Part shown: positions 34,256 through 43,654 of the stretch, one piece after another
How the letters are laid out: the number at the start of each line of letters is the position of its first letter
How positions within the stretch are numbered: the stretch's first letter is position 1
NCBI RefSeq assembly: GCF_000337915.1
Contig: NZ_AOJE01000011.1
Location: 92,523 to 156,522, forward strand
DNA from: Halorubrum saccharovorum DSM 1137
GTDB taxonomy: Archaea > Halobacteriota > Halobacteria > Halobacteriales > Haloferacaceae
Direction of reading: 5' to 3'
Length of the DNA: 64,000 bases
Position numbers and translations under genes: made by a program
Notes under the pieces: model-generated
Databases searched by the model: none
Told to the model about the DNA's origin: nothing
What the model saw: only the letters and a program-made list of their open reading frames with translations

Positions 34256-35320
34256 CTACGTCGCGGTCGCGTTCTCCGGGGGATCGCTCGGCTCCGAAGG
34301 CGGCGTCGGCGACCCGCCCGGCGGCGCCGTGCCGCCCGGCGGAACCGCCCCGCCCGGGCCGGCGCCCGGACCGAACGAGACGTCCGGGTTCTCGCCCGTC
34401 ACGAGGAAGTCGGCGAGATTGCCGATCAGGACGTTGTTGTCGGCGCGGTCGGCGTTCTCCGGTTCGAGGAAGCTCGAGTCGCCGACCACCGCGAGCGATT
34501 CATTGCGGACTGCGACGCCGTACGACCCGGCCTCGCGAGTCGTCGACAGCCGCGAGGTCTCCGCGGTGGCGAGCATCGCCGACTCGTCCGCGCCACCGAC
34601 GCGGGCGGCGCCGCGGAAGACGACCCGCTCGACGCCCTCTGTCAGCGCCGCCGAGCCGGTCGGCTCGACGAACACGCTCAGGTAGTTCGCGTCGTTGTTC
34701 TCCATGTCGTAGACGTAGCCCGCATCGCCGTAGACGCCGAGCGACGAGGCGAAGTCGGTGAGCGGGCCGGCGCTTCCGGGGTCGCTCGTCGCGAGCGTCC
34801 GGCCGCCGGCTTCGGCGAAGGACACGACCGCGTCGGCGTCGGTCGCCGACAGTGCGCCGGGGCTCGTGGTGACGAACGCGTCGGCCTCCGAGAGCAGCGA
34901 CGGCAGCGACGTTCCCGACACCGGACCGCGGTAGTACGTCACCTCGTGGCCGCTCTCGACGAGCGCCGCGGCGAGCGGCGCGACGCCGCGGTCCACGCCG
35001 CCGAGCGTGCCCACGTCGGCCTCGTCCGGGCCGGCGTCGTCTTCGATCGGTAGGATCGAGGTCCCGCCGCCGAGCCCGCCGGCCGCGCTGCCGACGTGGA
35101 TCACGACCGTGTTCGCGGGCTCGTCGCTCGCCATTTCGATCGCGCCGCCCTCGTCGGCGGTCTCCGGCTCGACCGTCTCCAGCTCCCAGTGGTCGTCGGA
35201 GACCGCGTCCGTCTCGGGCGGGGCGCCGTCGAGGACGACGCCGCCCGCGGCGGCGACGCCGACCACCGCGAGGAAGACCACGGCGAACGCGCCGACCGTC
35301 GTTCGGAGGTCGACGCTCAT
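34256..35320 (-). CDS. DUF4350 domain protein
   Basis: A 354-residue protein with an N-terminal membrane helix (residues 8-30) and a large extracytoplasmic domain. The DUF4350 region lies at about residues 95-300 and resembles a glutamine-amidotransferase-like fold (ALVESGHEVTYYRG; EADAFVTTSPGALS; FAEAGGRTLATSDPG). The tail is Pro/Gly-rich (PPGGTAPPGG). Its start overlaps the stop of the S49 peptidase by four bases. In other haloarchaea DUF4350 proteins also sit near MoxR/DUF58 sets; here it is with a peptidase. Confidence 0.82.
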   Translation of the reverse strand: MSVDLRTTVGAFAVVFLAVVGVAAAGGVVLDGAPPETDAVSDDHWELETVEPETADEGGAIEMASDEPANTVVIHVGSAAGGLGGGTSILPIEDDAGPDEADVGTLGGVDRGVAPLAAALVESGHEVTYYRGPVSGTSLPSLLSEADAFVTTSPGALSATDADAVVSFAEAGGRTLATSDPGSAGPLTDFASSLGVYGDAGYVYDMENNDANYLSVFVEPTGSAALTEGVERVVFRGAARVGGADESAMLATAETSRLSTTREAGSYGVAVRNESLAVVGDSSFLEPENADRADNNVLIGNLADFLVTGENPDVSFGPGAGPGGAVPPGGTAPPGGSPTPPSEPSDPPENATAT

Positions 35321-36474
35321 CGGCTCTCACCCCCGGTCGCCGCGACCGGACCGCTCGCCGACTCTCGCTCGCCGTCGCTCGTCGACTCCGCCTCGCCGCC
35401 GTCCGTCGACCCCGCGCCGCGCTCCTCGGCGGGCAGCCGGCCGGTGTAGCTCGTCATAGCGATGTCGTCGCCGACGGTCTCGTCCCACGCCTCGGGCGCG
35501 ACGGCGAGGATCAGGCCGTCGCCGAGTTCGTCCCCGCGGTCGCCGGCGACGACGACCGTTCCGTCGTCGCGTTCCAGCAGCGGGATCCCGGCGGGGACGG
35601 CGCTCTCCGTGCGGCGCGTGTCGACCGCGTAGTCGTCTATCCCCGCTTCCGCGGCGGCGTCGGCGACCGCGCCGTCGACGAAGCCGAAACGGTCGGCGAA
35701 CCCGTTCTCGACCGCCTCGGTGCCGAGGTAGGCGTCGGCGTGAGCGATCGCCTCCCGGTCGAGTTCGATCTCGTCGCCGCGCTGTTCGATCACGTTCTCC
35801 AAGAAGAGGTTCGCGAGCGTCTGCCGCCGCTCGCGCTGGGTGTCCGGATCGCTTCCGGCCTTGTCCGGGCCGGTCGTCCCCGCGTTCGGCCCGTTCGGAG
35901 CCGGCGCGGTGCCGGCGACGCCGACGCTGCCGACCGCCTGCGCGGAGGGCGCGACGTAGATCCGGTCGGCCGGCGCGATAGCGAGGTAGGCGCCGGACGC
36001 GCCGAGCGTGTCGACGGCGGCGAAGACGGGCATCACCGAGGCGGTCCGGTCGACCGCGGCGTACATTCGCTCGCTCTGTGCTGGCAGGCCGCCCCCGCTG
36101 TCGACTTCGAGGACGACCGCCTCGATCGAGTCGTTCGTGCGGGCGTCTCGGAGGTTGTCCTCGACGTGCTGGGCGGTCGCGGAGTCGATACTGCCGTCGA
36201 TCTCGACCACCGCGACCGTCCCGTCAGGCCCGCTCACGGCGCCGTACACGCCGGGGGCGACGAGCAGTCCCGCGACCAGCGCGAGAACCGCCGCGACCCC
36301 GATCGCGTGTCGGGTCTCGACGCGGTCGGACAGCGCCGCGAGCGCCCCGCTGGTGGAGGTACCAGCGGGGTTCGAGGTCGGCTCGGTCGCGGAAGCGTTT
36401 CGGACCGTCGGGTCGTCGGTCGTCTCGTCGTCCGCGTCGTCCGGTGTCTTCGAGGGAGGGCCGTCGGCGCTCAT
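35317..36474 (-). CDS. S49 (SppA-like) peptidase, membrane anchored
   Basis: A 385-residue protein. Residues 1-50 are a disordered acidic cytoplasmic tail; a helix spans about 57-78; the ClpP-fold S49 domain follows. The likely catalytic serine is Ser160 in DTLGASGAYLA. The partner lysine is not certain; Lys205 in GPDKAGSDP is one candidate. SppA enzymes degrade leftover signal peptides and membrane proteins. First gene of a pair with DUF4350. Confidence 0.87.
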   Translation of the reverse strand: MSADGPPSKTPDDADDETTDDPTVRNASATEPTSNPAGTSTSGALAALSDRVETRHAIGVAAVLALVAGLLVAPGVYGAVSGPDGTVAVVEIDGSIDSATAQHVEDNLRDARTNDSIEAVVLEVDSGGGLPAQSERMYAAVDRTASVMPVFAAVDTLGASGAYLAIAPADRIYVAPSAQAVGSVGVAGTAPAPNGPNAGTTGPDKAGSDPDTQRERRQTLANLFLENVIEQRGDEIELDREAIAHADAYLGTEAVENGFADRFGFVDGAVADAAAEAGIDDYAVDTRRTESAVPAGIPLLERDDGTVVVAGDRGDELGDGLILAVAPEAWDETVGDDIAMTSYTGRLPAEERGAGSTDGGEAESTSDGERESASGPVAATGGESR

Positions 36475-36543
36475 CGGCCCGCCCCCGGTCTATGTCGCCG
36501 TCGCGTCGTGGTGTCGTGTGGTGTCGTCATCGTGAGTTCGTGC

Positions 36544-36598
36544 GTTCGGTCATCGCCGATACCGTCTCGTCTGTTCGGTCGTCGCCGATATCGTCTCG
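36544..36598. repeat. 26-bp direct repeat upstream of the S49 gene
   Basis: GTTCGGTC-N-TCGCCGAT with a shared TCGTCTCG-like end occurs at 36544-36569 and 36573-36598, with two mismatches and a 29-bp period. It lies in the 149-bp gap before the S49 peptidase gene, 70-124 bp from its start, and so may be regulatory. Confidence 0.55.
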
Positions 36599-36623
36599 CC
36601 TCCGCCGTGTTCGCCGGCACCCC

Positions 36624-37760
36624 TCACCCGTCAGTCACCTCGATCGGGTCGCCGACGCCCGCCCCGAGCAGCGAGGCGTGAGACGCGAAGAGGTCGCCGT
36701 CAGCGGCGCCGTCGACGATCACGGTTCGCCCGTGGCGGGTGACCGTCGCTTCTGACAGCGAGGTCTCCCCCTCGCGGGCCGCTCGGGCGAGCGCCTCGGC
36801 GGTGTCCAGGTCGAGCCGTCGCGGGTCGGCGACCGCGCCGTACCGCAGCGCGACCCGCGGGCCGTCGTCGCGGTCGTCGCTGTCGTCGATCACTCGGAGC
36901 GACGCGCCGACCGCGCCGGACGCGTCGAGCGCGGTCTGGAGTTCTGCCGGCGCGTCGGCGAGCGCGTCCCGCAGGTGCGCCCTGGCGTCCGGGCCGAGGT
37001 CGACGCACACCGTGGCGTCGCCGCCCAGCAGCCCAGGGAGGGGTCCGTAGTTCGCCGTCGCGGCCGCTCGTCGCCGGCCGGTGCGGGCCGCACCGCCTCC
37101 GGTCCCGGCGTCTCGGTGCGTCCCGGCGACGGTCGGATCGGGACCGTGCGCGGCCACGAGTTCGCCGTCCGCGACGGCGACCGCCGACCCGAGCGTGCGG
37201 GCCCGGAACCGGACGAACCCGGAGCCGTCGTCCGGCTCGCGAACGACCTCGGGGTCGGAGTCGAGTTCGGCGATCATGGCGGCCGCGTCGACGTCGCCGA
37301 CGGCGACCGCGCACCCCTCGACTCCGTCGTCGGTGAGCGCGGCGCCGCCGGTCGCCTGCCGCACGCCGGCGAGCGAGACGGCGTCGTAGCGGCCGAGGAG
37401 TCGACGGACGCGGCCGCCAACCCCGCCCGGGAGGCCGGTGGCCGCGAGGGCGGTCGGGTCGAGCCGACCGGTCACGACCGTGTCGGCCGACGCCGACGCC
37501 GTCGAAGCCGGGTCGTACGTACCGGCTGCGACCGCTGACCGCGGGCCGTCGCCTCCCGCGCCGGCGCGGTCGCTCGCCGTCTCGCTGGTGGGGCCGGAGT
37601 CGGCGGCGCCCCCGGCTCCCCCGGCCGGGGCCGAGTCGGCCGCGAGCACCGCGTCGGGCGGGGGCTGGCCGGTCAGCGAGTCGATCGGTTCGCCGATTCC
37701 CAGCCCGGTCGCCGCGAGCGCCGCTAGGCGCTTCGCGAACGCGCGTTTGGAGGGCATCAT
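36624..37760 (-). CDS. Haloarchaeal protein of unknown function
   Basis: A 378-residue protein. The first 20 residues are basic then hydrophobic (KRAFAKRLAALAATGLG), weakly signal-like. Residues 40-85 are a low-complexity Ala/Gly/Ser/Asp linker. The rest has repeated alpha/beta stretches such as SLAGVRQATGGAALTDDGVEG and ATVCVDLGPDARAHLRDAL. No motif recognised. Two adjacent ATG codons could serve as start. Confidence 0.65.
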   Translation of the reverse strand: MMPSKRAFAKRLAALAATGLGIGEPIDSLTGQPPPDAVLAADSAPAGGAGGAADSGPTSETASDRAGAGGDGPRSAVAAGTYDPASTASASADTVVTGRLDPTALAATGLPGGVGGRVRRLLGRYDAVSLAGVRQATGGAALTDDGVEGCAVAVGDVDAAAMIAELDSDPEVVREPDDGSGFVRFRARTLGSAVAVADGELVAAHGPDPTVAGTHRDAGTGGGAARTGRRRAAATANYGPLPGLLGGDATVCVDLGPDARAHLRDALADAPAELQTALDASGAVGASLRVIDDSDDRDDGPRVALRYGAVADPRRLDLDTAEALARAAREGETSLSEATVTRHGRTVIVDGAADGDLFASHASLLGAGVGDPIEVTDG

Positions 37761-37823
37761 TTCACCTGCACGCCACCGGGTAATAATAGTACGGGGTACG
37801 GGTGGTGTCGCCCGGTCGTCAGC

Positions 37824-38291
37824 TCAGCCCTCCAGCGCCTCGATGTCGTCGAGGATCTCGCTCGCGTGGTCCTCGGGGGAGACGCCCTCGTAGGCGAGGA
37901 CGACTGTCCCGTCCGGGTCGAGCACGTACGTGTTCCGGAACACGCCGTCGAAGGTGTTGCCGAACATCTGCTTCTCGCCGTAGGAGTCGTACGCGCTCGC
38001 GACCTCGCCGTCGGGGTCCGAGAGGAGCGTGAACGGGAGGTCGTACTCCTCGGCGAAGGGTTCGAGGTCCTCGGGAGGGTCGTCGCTGATCCCGACCACC
38101 GCGACCTCGGCGTCCTCGAAGGCATCCCACTCGTCGCGGAAACCGCAGGCCTCGGTCGTACAGCCCGGCGTGTCGGCGCGCGGGTAGAAGTAGACCACCG
38201 TGTAGCGCGCGGTGGACGGATCGACGGTGACGGCGTCGCCGTGCTGATCGGTCAGCGCAACTTCGGGTGCGGGATCGCCCGGTTCGAGCAT
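37824..38291 (-). CDS. bcp: Peroxiredoxin, Bcp type (thiol peroxidase)
   Basis: A 155-residue thioredoxin-fold peroxidase. The peroxidatic cysteine is in PRADTPGCTTEACGFRDEW, and the second cysteine five residues later fits the atypical 2-Cys Bcp subgroup. It reduces peroxides with a thioredoxin-type donor. Divergent from the histidine kinase, 79 bp apart. Confidence 0.95.
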   Translation of the reverse strand: MLEPGDPAPEVALTDQHGDAVTVDPSTARYTVVYFYPRADTPGCTTEACGFRDEWDAFEDAEVAVVGISDDPPEDLEPFAEEYDLPFTLLSDPDGEVASAYDSYGEKQMFGNTFDGVFRNTYVLDPDGTVVLAYEGVSPEDHASEILDDIEALEG

Positions 38292-38370
38292 ACGTTCCGG
38301 TGTTTCGCCCCGGTATTAGGACGTTCGGTCCGGTTCCTTTTTATCTGCCACAGTCATCCACGCGGTATCG

Positions 38371-40614
38371 ATGGAGTGGCAACCGACGCCGTACACGGCC
38401 CCGTTGCTCGTGGCGGCGCTCGCGTCGTTCTCCTTCGCCGTGTACGCCGTCCGGAACCGGTCGCGGGGAGACCTGCCGCTCGTGCGGAGCTTCGTCGCGG
38501 TCACCGTCGCCAGCGGTCTCTGGTCGCTGGCGTACGCGGCACAGCTGTCGGCGGCGACGCTCGAGGCGACCCTGCTGTGGAACCGCCTCGTCTGGGTCGG
38601 GATCGCGGTGCTCGGCGTCGCTTGGCCCGCGTTCGTGTTCGCGTACGTCGGCTGGCGGTCGTGGCTCCGACCCCGTCGCTTCGCTCTGCTGTGTCTCGTC
38701 CCCGCGGCCGCCGTCGGCGGGGTCCTGGTGATCGGCGCCGACCCGCTGTTTTACACGTCGCCGTCGCTGGACGGCTCGAACGGGTACCTCGTCATGGAGT
38801 ACCTGCCGACGCCGGCGCTCGTCGGCTTCATGACGTACAGCTACGCCGTGAACCTGTTCACCTTCGGCGTGCTCGGCTACGCCGCGCTCGTCCGCGGCGG
38901 CGTGTTCCGGCGGCAGGCCGCGCTGCTGCTCGCCGCGGCCGTGGCGCCGATGACCGTCGGCGTCGTCGGGATCGCGGGGTTTCTCGGTCCCGTGTTCGTC
39001 GACCTCACGCCGGTCACGTTCGCGGCCACGTCCGGCCTCCTCGGCTGGGTCGTGTTCCGCTACCGGCTCCTCGACCTCTCGCCGATCGCCCGCGACGCGG
39101 TGTTCTCTAACCTCTCCGACGGCGTCGTGGTCGTCAACGACGACGGCCGTGTCGTCGATCTGAACCGTCCGGCCCGAGGGCTGTTCCCGTCTGCAGAGGT
39201 CGGCTGCGGCGTCGAAACGGCGTTCGAGCGCGCTCCGGCCGTGGCCGACCTCGCGCTGTCGACCGAGACCGCCGACGGGGGTCGATCCGGCCGCGGCCCC
39301 GGTCCGGATCCCGAAAACGGTCTCAGAGTGACCGTCGACGGCGGGCCAGATTCCCGGTTTCTGACCGTCACCGCTCACCCGATCGCCACGGCGGGGACCG
39401 GATATCGGGTCGGGAGTGAGGCGGCGCCCGCGGCGGGCGGAACCGTCCTCCTGTTCCGAGACGTTACCGAGCAGGAGACGCTTCAGCGCCGCTACCGGGC
39501 GCTCATCGAGAAGTCGCCGAACGTCATCGCCGTCTGCGGGACCGACGGCCTGCTCCGGTACGTGAGTCCGTCGATAGAGCGACTCCTCGGCCACTCGCCC
39601 GCGGCGATCGAGGGGCGACCGGCGATCGATCTGGTCCACCCCGACGATCGCCGAGAGGCGCAACGCGCCTTCGAGCGGGCCTTCGAGACGGACGAGCCGC
39701 AGTCGCTCGACCACCGGATCGCTCACGCAGACGGGAACTGGCGCCAGTTCGAGACGGTGGTCGAGCGCCTGTTCGAGGACACCGAGGAAGCGGTGATCAC
39801 CGCCACCGACGTGACCGAGAGCCGGCGGTACGAACAGCGGCTCCAAGTGCTCAACCGGGTCCTCAGACACGATCTGAAGAACGACACGAACGTCATCGGC
39901 GGGTACGCGGACCTCCTGCGCGACCACGTCGACGACGAGGGGGACGAGTACCTCGACGTGATCGACCGGAAGGTGGAGACGCTGACGCACCTCAGCGACC
40001 AGGCCCGCGAGATCGACGTCGCGCTCCACAGCGACGGCTCGCGGGCGGAGATCGATCTGTCGGAGCTGGTCACGCGGCTCTGCGAGTCGCTCGACTCGTC
40101 GTTCCCGGAGGCGACGGTGACGGTGTCGACGCCGGACGCGGCGGTGGCGTGCGCCGACGAGCTGTTGGAGTCCGCGATCCGGAACGTACTGGAGAATGCG
40201 GTCGTCCACAACGACGGGGAGCAGCCGATCGTCGAGGTGGCCGTCGATCCGGACGGCGACGGATACCGTATCGCCGTCGCGGACAACGGTCCCGGGATCC
40301 CGCCGGTCGAGCGGAGCGTGTTCTCGGAGGCCCGCGAGACGGCGCTCGAACACGCGAGCGGGCTCGGCCTCTGGCTCGTCCACTGGATCGTCACCGAGTC
40401 CGGCGGGGAACTGGGAATTCACACGCGCGAGCCGACGGGGACCCTGATCACGATGTGGCTCCCGACGCCCGATAACGCGACGACAGAACGAGGCGAGACG
40501 ACAGAGCGAGGCGAGACGACAGAACGAGGCGAGACGACAGAACGAGGCGAGACGACAGAGCGAAGGAAGCCGGCTGACGGCGGTCTGAGCCCCGACCGCG
40601 ACTCCGCGCCGTGA
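38371..40614 (+). CDS. Membrane sensor histidine kinase (7TM, two PAS, kinase)
   Basis: A 747-residue sensor. Residues 1-225 form the HisKA-7TM-type N-terminal seven-helix domain. A PAS-like domain begins at about 245 (LSDGVVVVNDDGRVVDLN) and a second at about 375 (LIEKSPNVIAVCGTDGLL). The H-box is RVLRHDLKNDTNVIGG with His500; the ATPase has an N-box (NVLENAVVHND) and G-boxes (VADNGPGIPP, ASGLGLWLVHW). The C-terminus holds TTERGE repeats. No response regulator is next to it, which is common for haloarchaeal kinases. Confidence 0.93.
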   Translation: MEWQPTPYTAPLLVAALASFSFAVYAVRNRSRGDLPLVRSFVAVTVASGLWSLAYAAQLSAATLEATLLWNRLVWVGIAVLGVAWPAFVFAYVGWRSWLRPRRFALLCLVPAAAVGGVLVIGADPLFYTSPSLDGSNGYLVMEYLPTPALVGFMTYSYAVNLFTFGVLGYAALVRGGVFRRQAALLLAAAVAPMTVGVVGIAGFLGPVFVDLTPVTFAATSGLLGWVVFRYRLLDLSPIARDAVFSNLSDGVVVVNDDGRVVDLNRPARGLFPSAEVGCGVETAFERAPAVADLALSTETADGGRSGRGPGPDPENGLRVTVDGGPDSRFLTVTAHPIATAGTGYRVGSEAAPAAGGTVLLFRDVTEQETLQRRYRALIEKSPNVIAVCGTDGLLRYVSPSIERLLGHSPAAIEGRPAIDLVHPDDRREAQRAFERAFETDEPQSLDHRIAHADGNWRQFETVVERLFEDTEEAVITATDVTESRRYEQRLQVLNRVLRHDLKNDTNVIGGYADLLRDHVDDEGDEYLDVIDRKVETLTHLSDQAREIDVALHSDGSRAEIDLSELVTRLCESLDSSFPEATVTVSTPDAAVACADELLESAIRNVLENAVVHNDGEQPIVEVAVDPDGDGYRIAVADNGPGIPPVERSVFSEARETALEHASGLGLWLVHWIVTESGGELGIHTREPTGTLITMWLPTPDNATTERGETTERGETTERGETTERGETTERRKPADGGLSPDRDSAP
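40480..40551 (+). repeat. Four tandem 18-bp repeats at the end of the kinase gene
   Basis: ACGACAGAACGAGGCGAG occurs four times with single A/G changes, plus a partial copy. It encodes Thr-Thr-Glu-Arg-Gly-Glu repeats after the ATPase domain. Confidence 0.92.
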
Positions 40615-40677
40615 CGCGGTGAGCGGCCACGCACTCCCTCCGCAACCTCTTTGCGGTCGGTCGCCAAATCCGGAGAC

Positions 40678-41586
40678 ATGAGCCACGGATCCCTGGACGA
40701 CGACGCGGTCGAGAGCTACCGAGAAGCCGGCTCGGTGTTGGTCGAGGCGATGAACGAGGCCCGCGAGATGGTCGAGCCGGGACGAACCCACCTCGAAGTC
40801 GCCGAGTGGACGGAGGACTTCATCCGGGAGCAGGACGCGGGGCTCGCGTTCCCCGTCAACATCAGCGTCGACCCCGAAGCCTCCCACGCCACGCCGGGGC
40901 GCGAGGACGACACCGAGTTCGGCGAGGAGATGGTGTGTCTCGACGTCGGGGTCCACGTCGACGGCTACATCGCCGACGCCGCGGTCACGGTCGATCACAC
41001 GGGGACCCCCGAGCTGGTCGAGGCCGCGGAGATGGCGCTGGAGGCCGCGGTCGACGAAGCCGGCCCGGGCGTCGAGGTCGGCGTCGTCGGACAGGCGATC
41101 GAGGACGTGATCCGCGGGTACGGCTACACGCCCGTCCTGAACCTCTCCGGTCACGGCGTCGAGCGCTACGACGCGCACACGGGGCCGACGGTCCCGAACC
41201 GCGGCGTCGACCGTTCGGCCGAGCTGGAGCCGGGGCAGGCGGTCGCCATCGAGCCGTTCGCCACCGACGGCCGCGGGAAGGTCGGCGAGGGGACCGACGA
41301 GGAGATCTTCGAGCGGCAGGGAACCGCGAGCGTCCGCGACCGCCGAGCGCGACAGGCCCTCGAAGAGATAGAGGCGTTCGACGACCTCCCGTTCGCGGCG
41401 CGGTGGCTCGAAACCGACCGCGCCGAGATGGCGCTGCGCCGGCTGAAGCAGGCGAACGCGGTGAAGGGGTACCCCGTCCTGAAGGAGGCCGACGACGCCC
41501 TCGTCAGTCAGGCGGAGCACACCCTCCTGATCACCGACGACGGCGTCGAGGTGACGACCGCCGGTATCCACGGCTTCGACGACTGA
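40678..41586 (+). CDS. map: Methionine aminopeptidase (type 2, archaeal)
   Basis: A 302-residue pita-bread metallopeptidase that removes initiator methionine. Metal ligands are seen in LDVGVHVDGYIADAAVTVD (two Asp), LSGHGVERY (His), AIEPFATDG (Glu) and the final Glu region SQAEHTLLIT. It has the archaeal type 2 insert region (RQALEEIEAFDDLPFAARWL). The start MSHGSLDDD was taken. It overlaps the HIT gene by one base (TGATG). Confidence 0.95.
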   Translation: MSHGSLDDDAVESYREAGSVLVEAMNEAREMVEPGRTHLEVAEWTEDFIREQDAGLAFPVNISVDPEASHATPGREDDTEFGEEMVCLDVGVHVDGYIADAAVTVDHTGTPELVEAAEMALEAAVDEAGPGVEVGVVGQAIEDVIRGYGYTPVLNLSGHGVERYDAHTGPTVPNRGVDRSAELEPGQAVAIEPFATDGRGKVGEGTDEEIFERQGTASVRDRRARQALEEIEAFDDLPFAARWLETDRAEMALRRLKQANAVKGYPVLKEADDALVSQAEHTLLITDDGVEVTTAGIHGFDD

Positions 41587-42137
41587 TGGACCGGATCTAC
41601 GCGCCGTGGCGGATCGAGTGGGTCGAGCGCGACGCGGACCCGATCGACGGCTGTCCGTTCTGCGTCCTCCCCGGGCGCGAGGACGCCCGGGACGCGCGGG
41701 TCGTCGCCCGCAGCGAGCGCAACTACGTCCTGTTGAACAACGCGCCGTACAACCCCGGTCACGCGATGGTGATCCCGGACGAACACGTCGAGGATCCCAC
41801 CGACCTCGACGACGCGACCCTCCTCGATCACGCGAAGCTGAAGGCGGCGACGCTGTCGGCATTGCGCCGCGACGTTGGTCCCGACGGGGTGAACACCGGA
41901 CAGAACCTCGGCGCCTCGGCGGCCGGCGGCTCGATCGACCACCTCCACACCCACGTCGTCCCGCGGTGGAACGGCGACACGAACTTCATGCCGGTCACGG
42001 GCGGCACGAAGGTGATCGTGGAGGCGATCGACCGCACCTACGAGCACCTCCACGCCGGGTTCGCCGCCGGCGACGACGTTGTCGACTCGGGCGACGTCGA
42101 CGCCGGCGACGCGGTCGAACTCGACTTCGACGTCTGA
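41586..42137 (+). CDS. HIT family hydrolase
   Basis: A 183-residue histidine-triad protein that hydrolyses nucleotide phosphoramidates or dinucleotides. The triad reads HLHTHVVPRW. The N-terminal PFCVLPGR contains Cys of the zinc pair seen in some members. It extends past the triad with an acidic tail. Coupled to map. Confidence 0.94.
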   Translation: MDRIYAPWRIEWVERDADPIDGCPFCVLPGREDARDARVVARSERNYVLLNNAPYNPGHAMVIPDEHVEDPTDLDDATLLDHAKLKAATLSALRRDVGPDGVNTGQNLGASAAGGSIDHLHTHVVPRWNGDTNFMPVTGGTKVIVEAIDRTYEHLHAGFAAGDDVVDSGDVDAGDAVELDFDV

Positions 42138-42143
42138 TCGCCG

Positions 42144-42896
42144 TCAGTACACCAGTTCGCCGGAGATGAACTTACGGGTGCGCTCGTCCGACGGGTTCTC
42201 GAAGATGACCTCGGTCGGGCCGACCTCCGTGATCCCGTCGTCGAGCAGCACCGCGACGCGGTCCGCGACCCGCTCGGCCTGATGCATGTCGTGGGTCGCC
42301 ACGACGACGCCGATACCGCGGGCGCGGGCCTCCTCGATCGCCTCCTCGATGACGGCGGTGTTCCGCGGGTCGAGGTCGGACGTGGGCTCGTCGAGCAGCA
42401 GTACGTCCGGGTCGTACGCCAGCGCGCGGGCGAACGACACGCGTTGGGCCTCCCCGCCCGACAGCGAGTCGGCGTGTTGGTTCGCCTTCTCCGTCAGTCC
42501 GACGACGGCGAGCGACTCGCGAACGGCGTCGGGTGTGCCGGTGAGTCCCAGCGACGCGGCGATCCGGTCGGCCCACGGGCTCCGGACCCGGAGCCCGTAT
42601 TCGACGTTGCGACCCACGGAGGCGTCGAAGAGGCTGGCCTCCTGGAACACCATCCCGACGCGTCGACGCAGGGCGAGCCGGTCGGCCTCCTCGGCGGCCC
42701 ACGCGTCCGTGCCGCCGAGCGCGACGGTTCCCGCATCCGGTTCGAGCGAGAGCGCGAGCGTCCGGAGGAGCGTCGTCTTGCCGACGCCGGAGGGGCCGAT
42801 AACGCCGAGGACCTCGCCGGAGTCCACCTCGACGGAGAGGTCGTCGAACACGCGCTCGCCGCCGAACGACTTCGAGACGCCGGTCGCACGGAGCAT
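42144..42896 (-). CDS. tupC: Tungstate ABC transporter ATP-binding protein
   Basis: A 250-residue ABC ATPase: Walker A GPSGVGKTT, signature LSGGEAQRV, Walker B VLLLDEPTSDLDP. Called tungstate-specific because its operon partner is TupA-like. The ATG at 42896 is used; a GTG three bases earlier is possible. Its start overlaps the permease stop. Confidence 0.9.
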   Translation of the reverse strand: MLRATGVSKSFGGERVFDDLSVEVDSGEVLGVIGPSGVGKTTLLRTLALSLEPDAGTVALGGTDAWAAEEADRLALRRRVGMVFQEASLFDASVGRNVEYGLRVRSPWADRIAASLGLTGTPDAVRESLAVVGLTEKANQHADSLSGGEAQRVSFARALAYDPDVLLLDEPTSDLDPRNTAVIEEAIEEARARGIGVVVATHDMHQAERVADRVAVLLDDGITEVGPTEVIFENPSDERTRKFISGELVY

Positions 42897-43654
42897 CACC
42901 GCGTCACCCCGCTGTCGCCGAAGTGAACGACCACGGCGTTGACTGTCAACACGAGCGCGACGAGGACCGCGCCGAGGATCATCGCCGTCCCGTACTGCCC
43001 CTGACGCGCCTCCAGCTGGATGGCGGTGGTCAGCGTCCGGGTCTTCGAGATCCCGTCCGCGCTCGTGATGTTGCCGCCGACGATGAGGACGGAGCCGACC
43101 TCGCTTATCGCTCGACCGAAGCCGGCCAGGATCGCGGTTGCGATCCCGTACCGCGCCTCCTTCAGGACGACGAGCGCCGTGTCGAGGCGGGTTCCGCCGA
43201 GCGCGCGCGCAGCGTCGCGGACGCCGTCGTCAACCCCAGAGACGGACGCGAGGGTGATGGCCGTGATCGGCGGCGTCGCGAGCACGAACTGCGACATGAT
43301 CATGGCCTCCGTGGTGAAGATGAGTTCCAGCGCCCCGAGCGGCCCCTGGTTGGAGACGGCGAACAACACGACCAGGCCGACGACGACGCTCGGAAAGCCC
43401 ATTCCGGTGTTGATGACGGACTTCACGAACCCCTTCCCCGGAAACTCGGCGAAGCCGAGCAGGACGGCGACCGGCACGCTAAACAGGGTGCTCAGCGTCA
43501 CGGCGGTGAGGCTCACGTACAGCGAGACGTAGATAATGCTCCAGACGTACCCCTCCCTGAACGGGAGGTCGAGGGGACCCGAACCGCCGAGGAGGACCGA
43601 ACTGTCGAGGGCCACCGAGAGCAGCTGTGCGACTGGTTCGATCGGCACGCTCAC
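42896..43654 (-). CDS. tupB: Tungstate ABC transporter permease
   Basis: A 252-residue inner-membrane protein with about five helices. The coupling loop is [30 protein letters not shown], typical of Tup/Mod/Wtp permeases. Starts with GTG overlapping the tupA stop. Confidence 0.9.
   Translation of the reverse strand: MSVPIEPVAQLLSVALDSSVLLGGSGPLDLPFREGYVWSIIYVSLYVSLTAVTLSTLFSVPVAVLLGFAEFPGKGFVKSVINTGMGFPSVVVGLVVLFAVSNQGPLGALELIFTTEAMIMSQFVLATPPITAITLASVSGVDDGVRDAARALGGTRLDTALVVLKEARYGIATAILAGFGRAISEVGSVLIVGGNITSADGISKTRTLTTAIQLEARQGQYGTAMILGAVLVALVLTVNAVVVHFGDSGVTR

Noticed and set aside
40480-40551. Repeat array as possible CRISPR
   Set aside because: Units are directly tandem without spacers and lie in a coding frame.
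38341-41862. An 1173-codon minus-strand frame opposite the histidine kinase and map
   Set aside because: Both plus-strand genes carry clear domains; the antisense product has no motif and unnatural composition.
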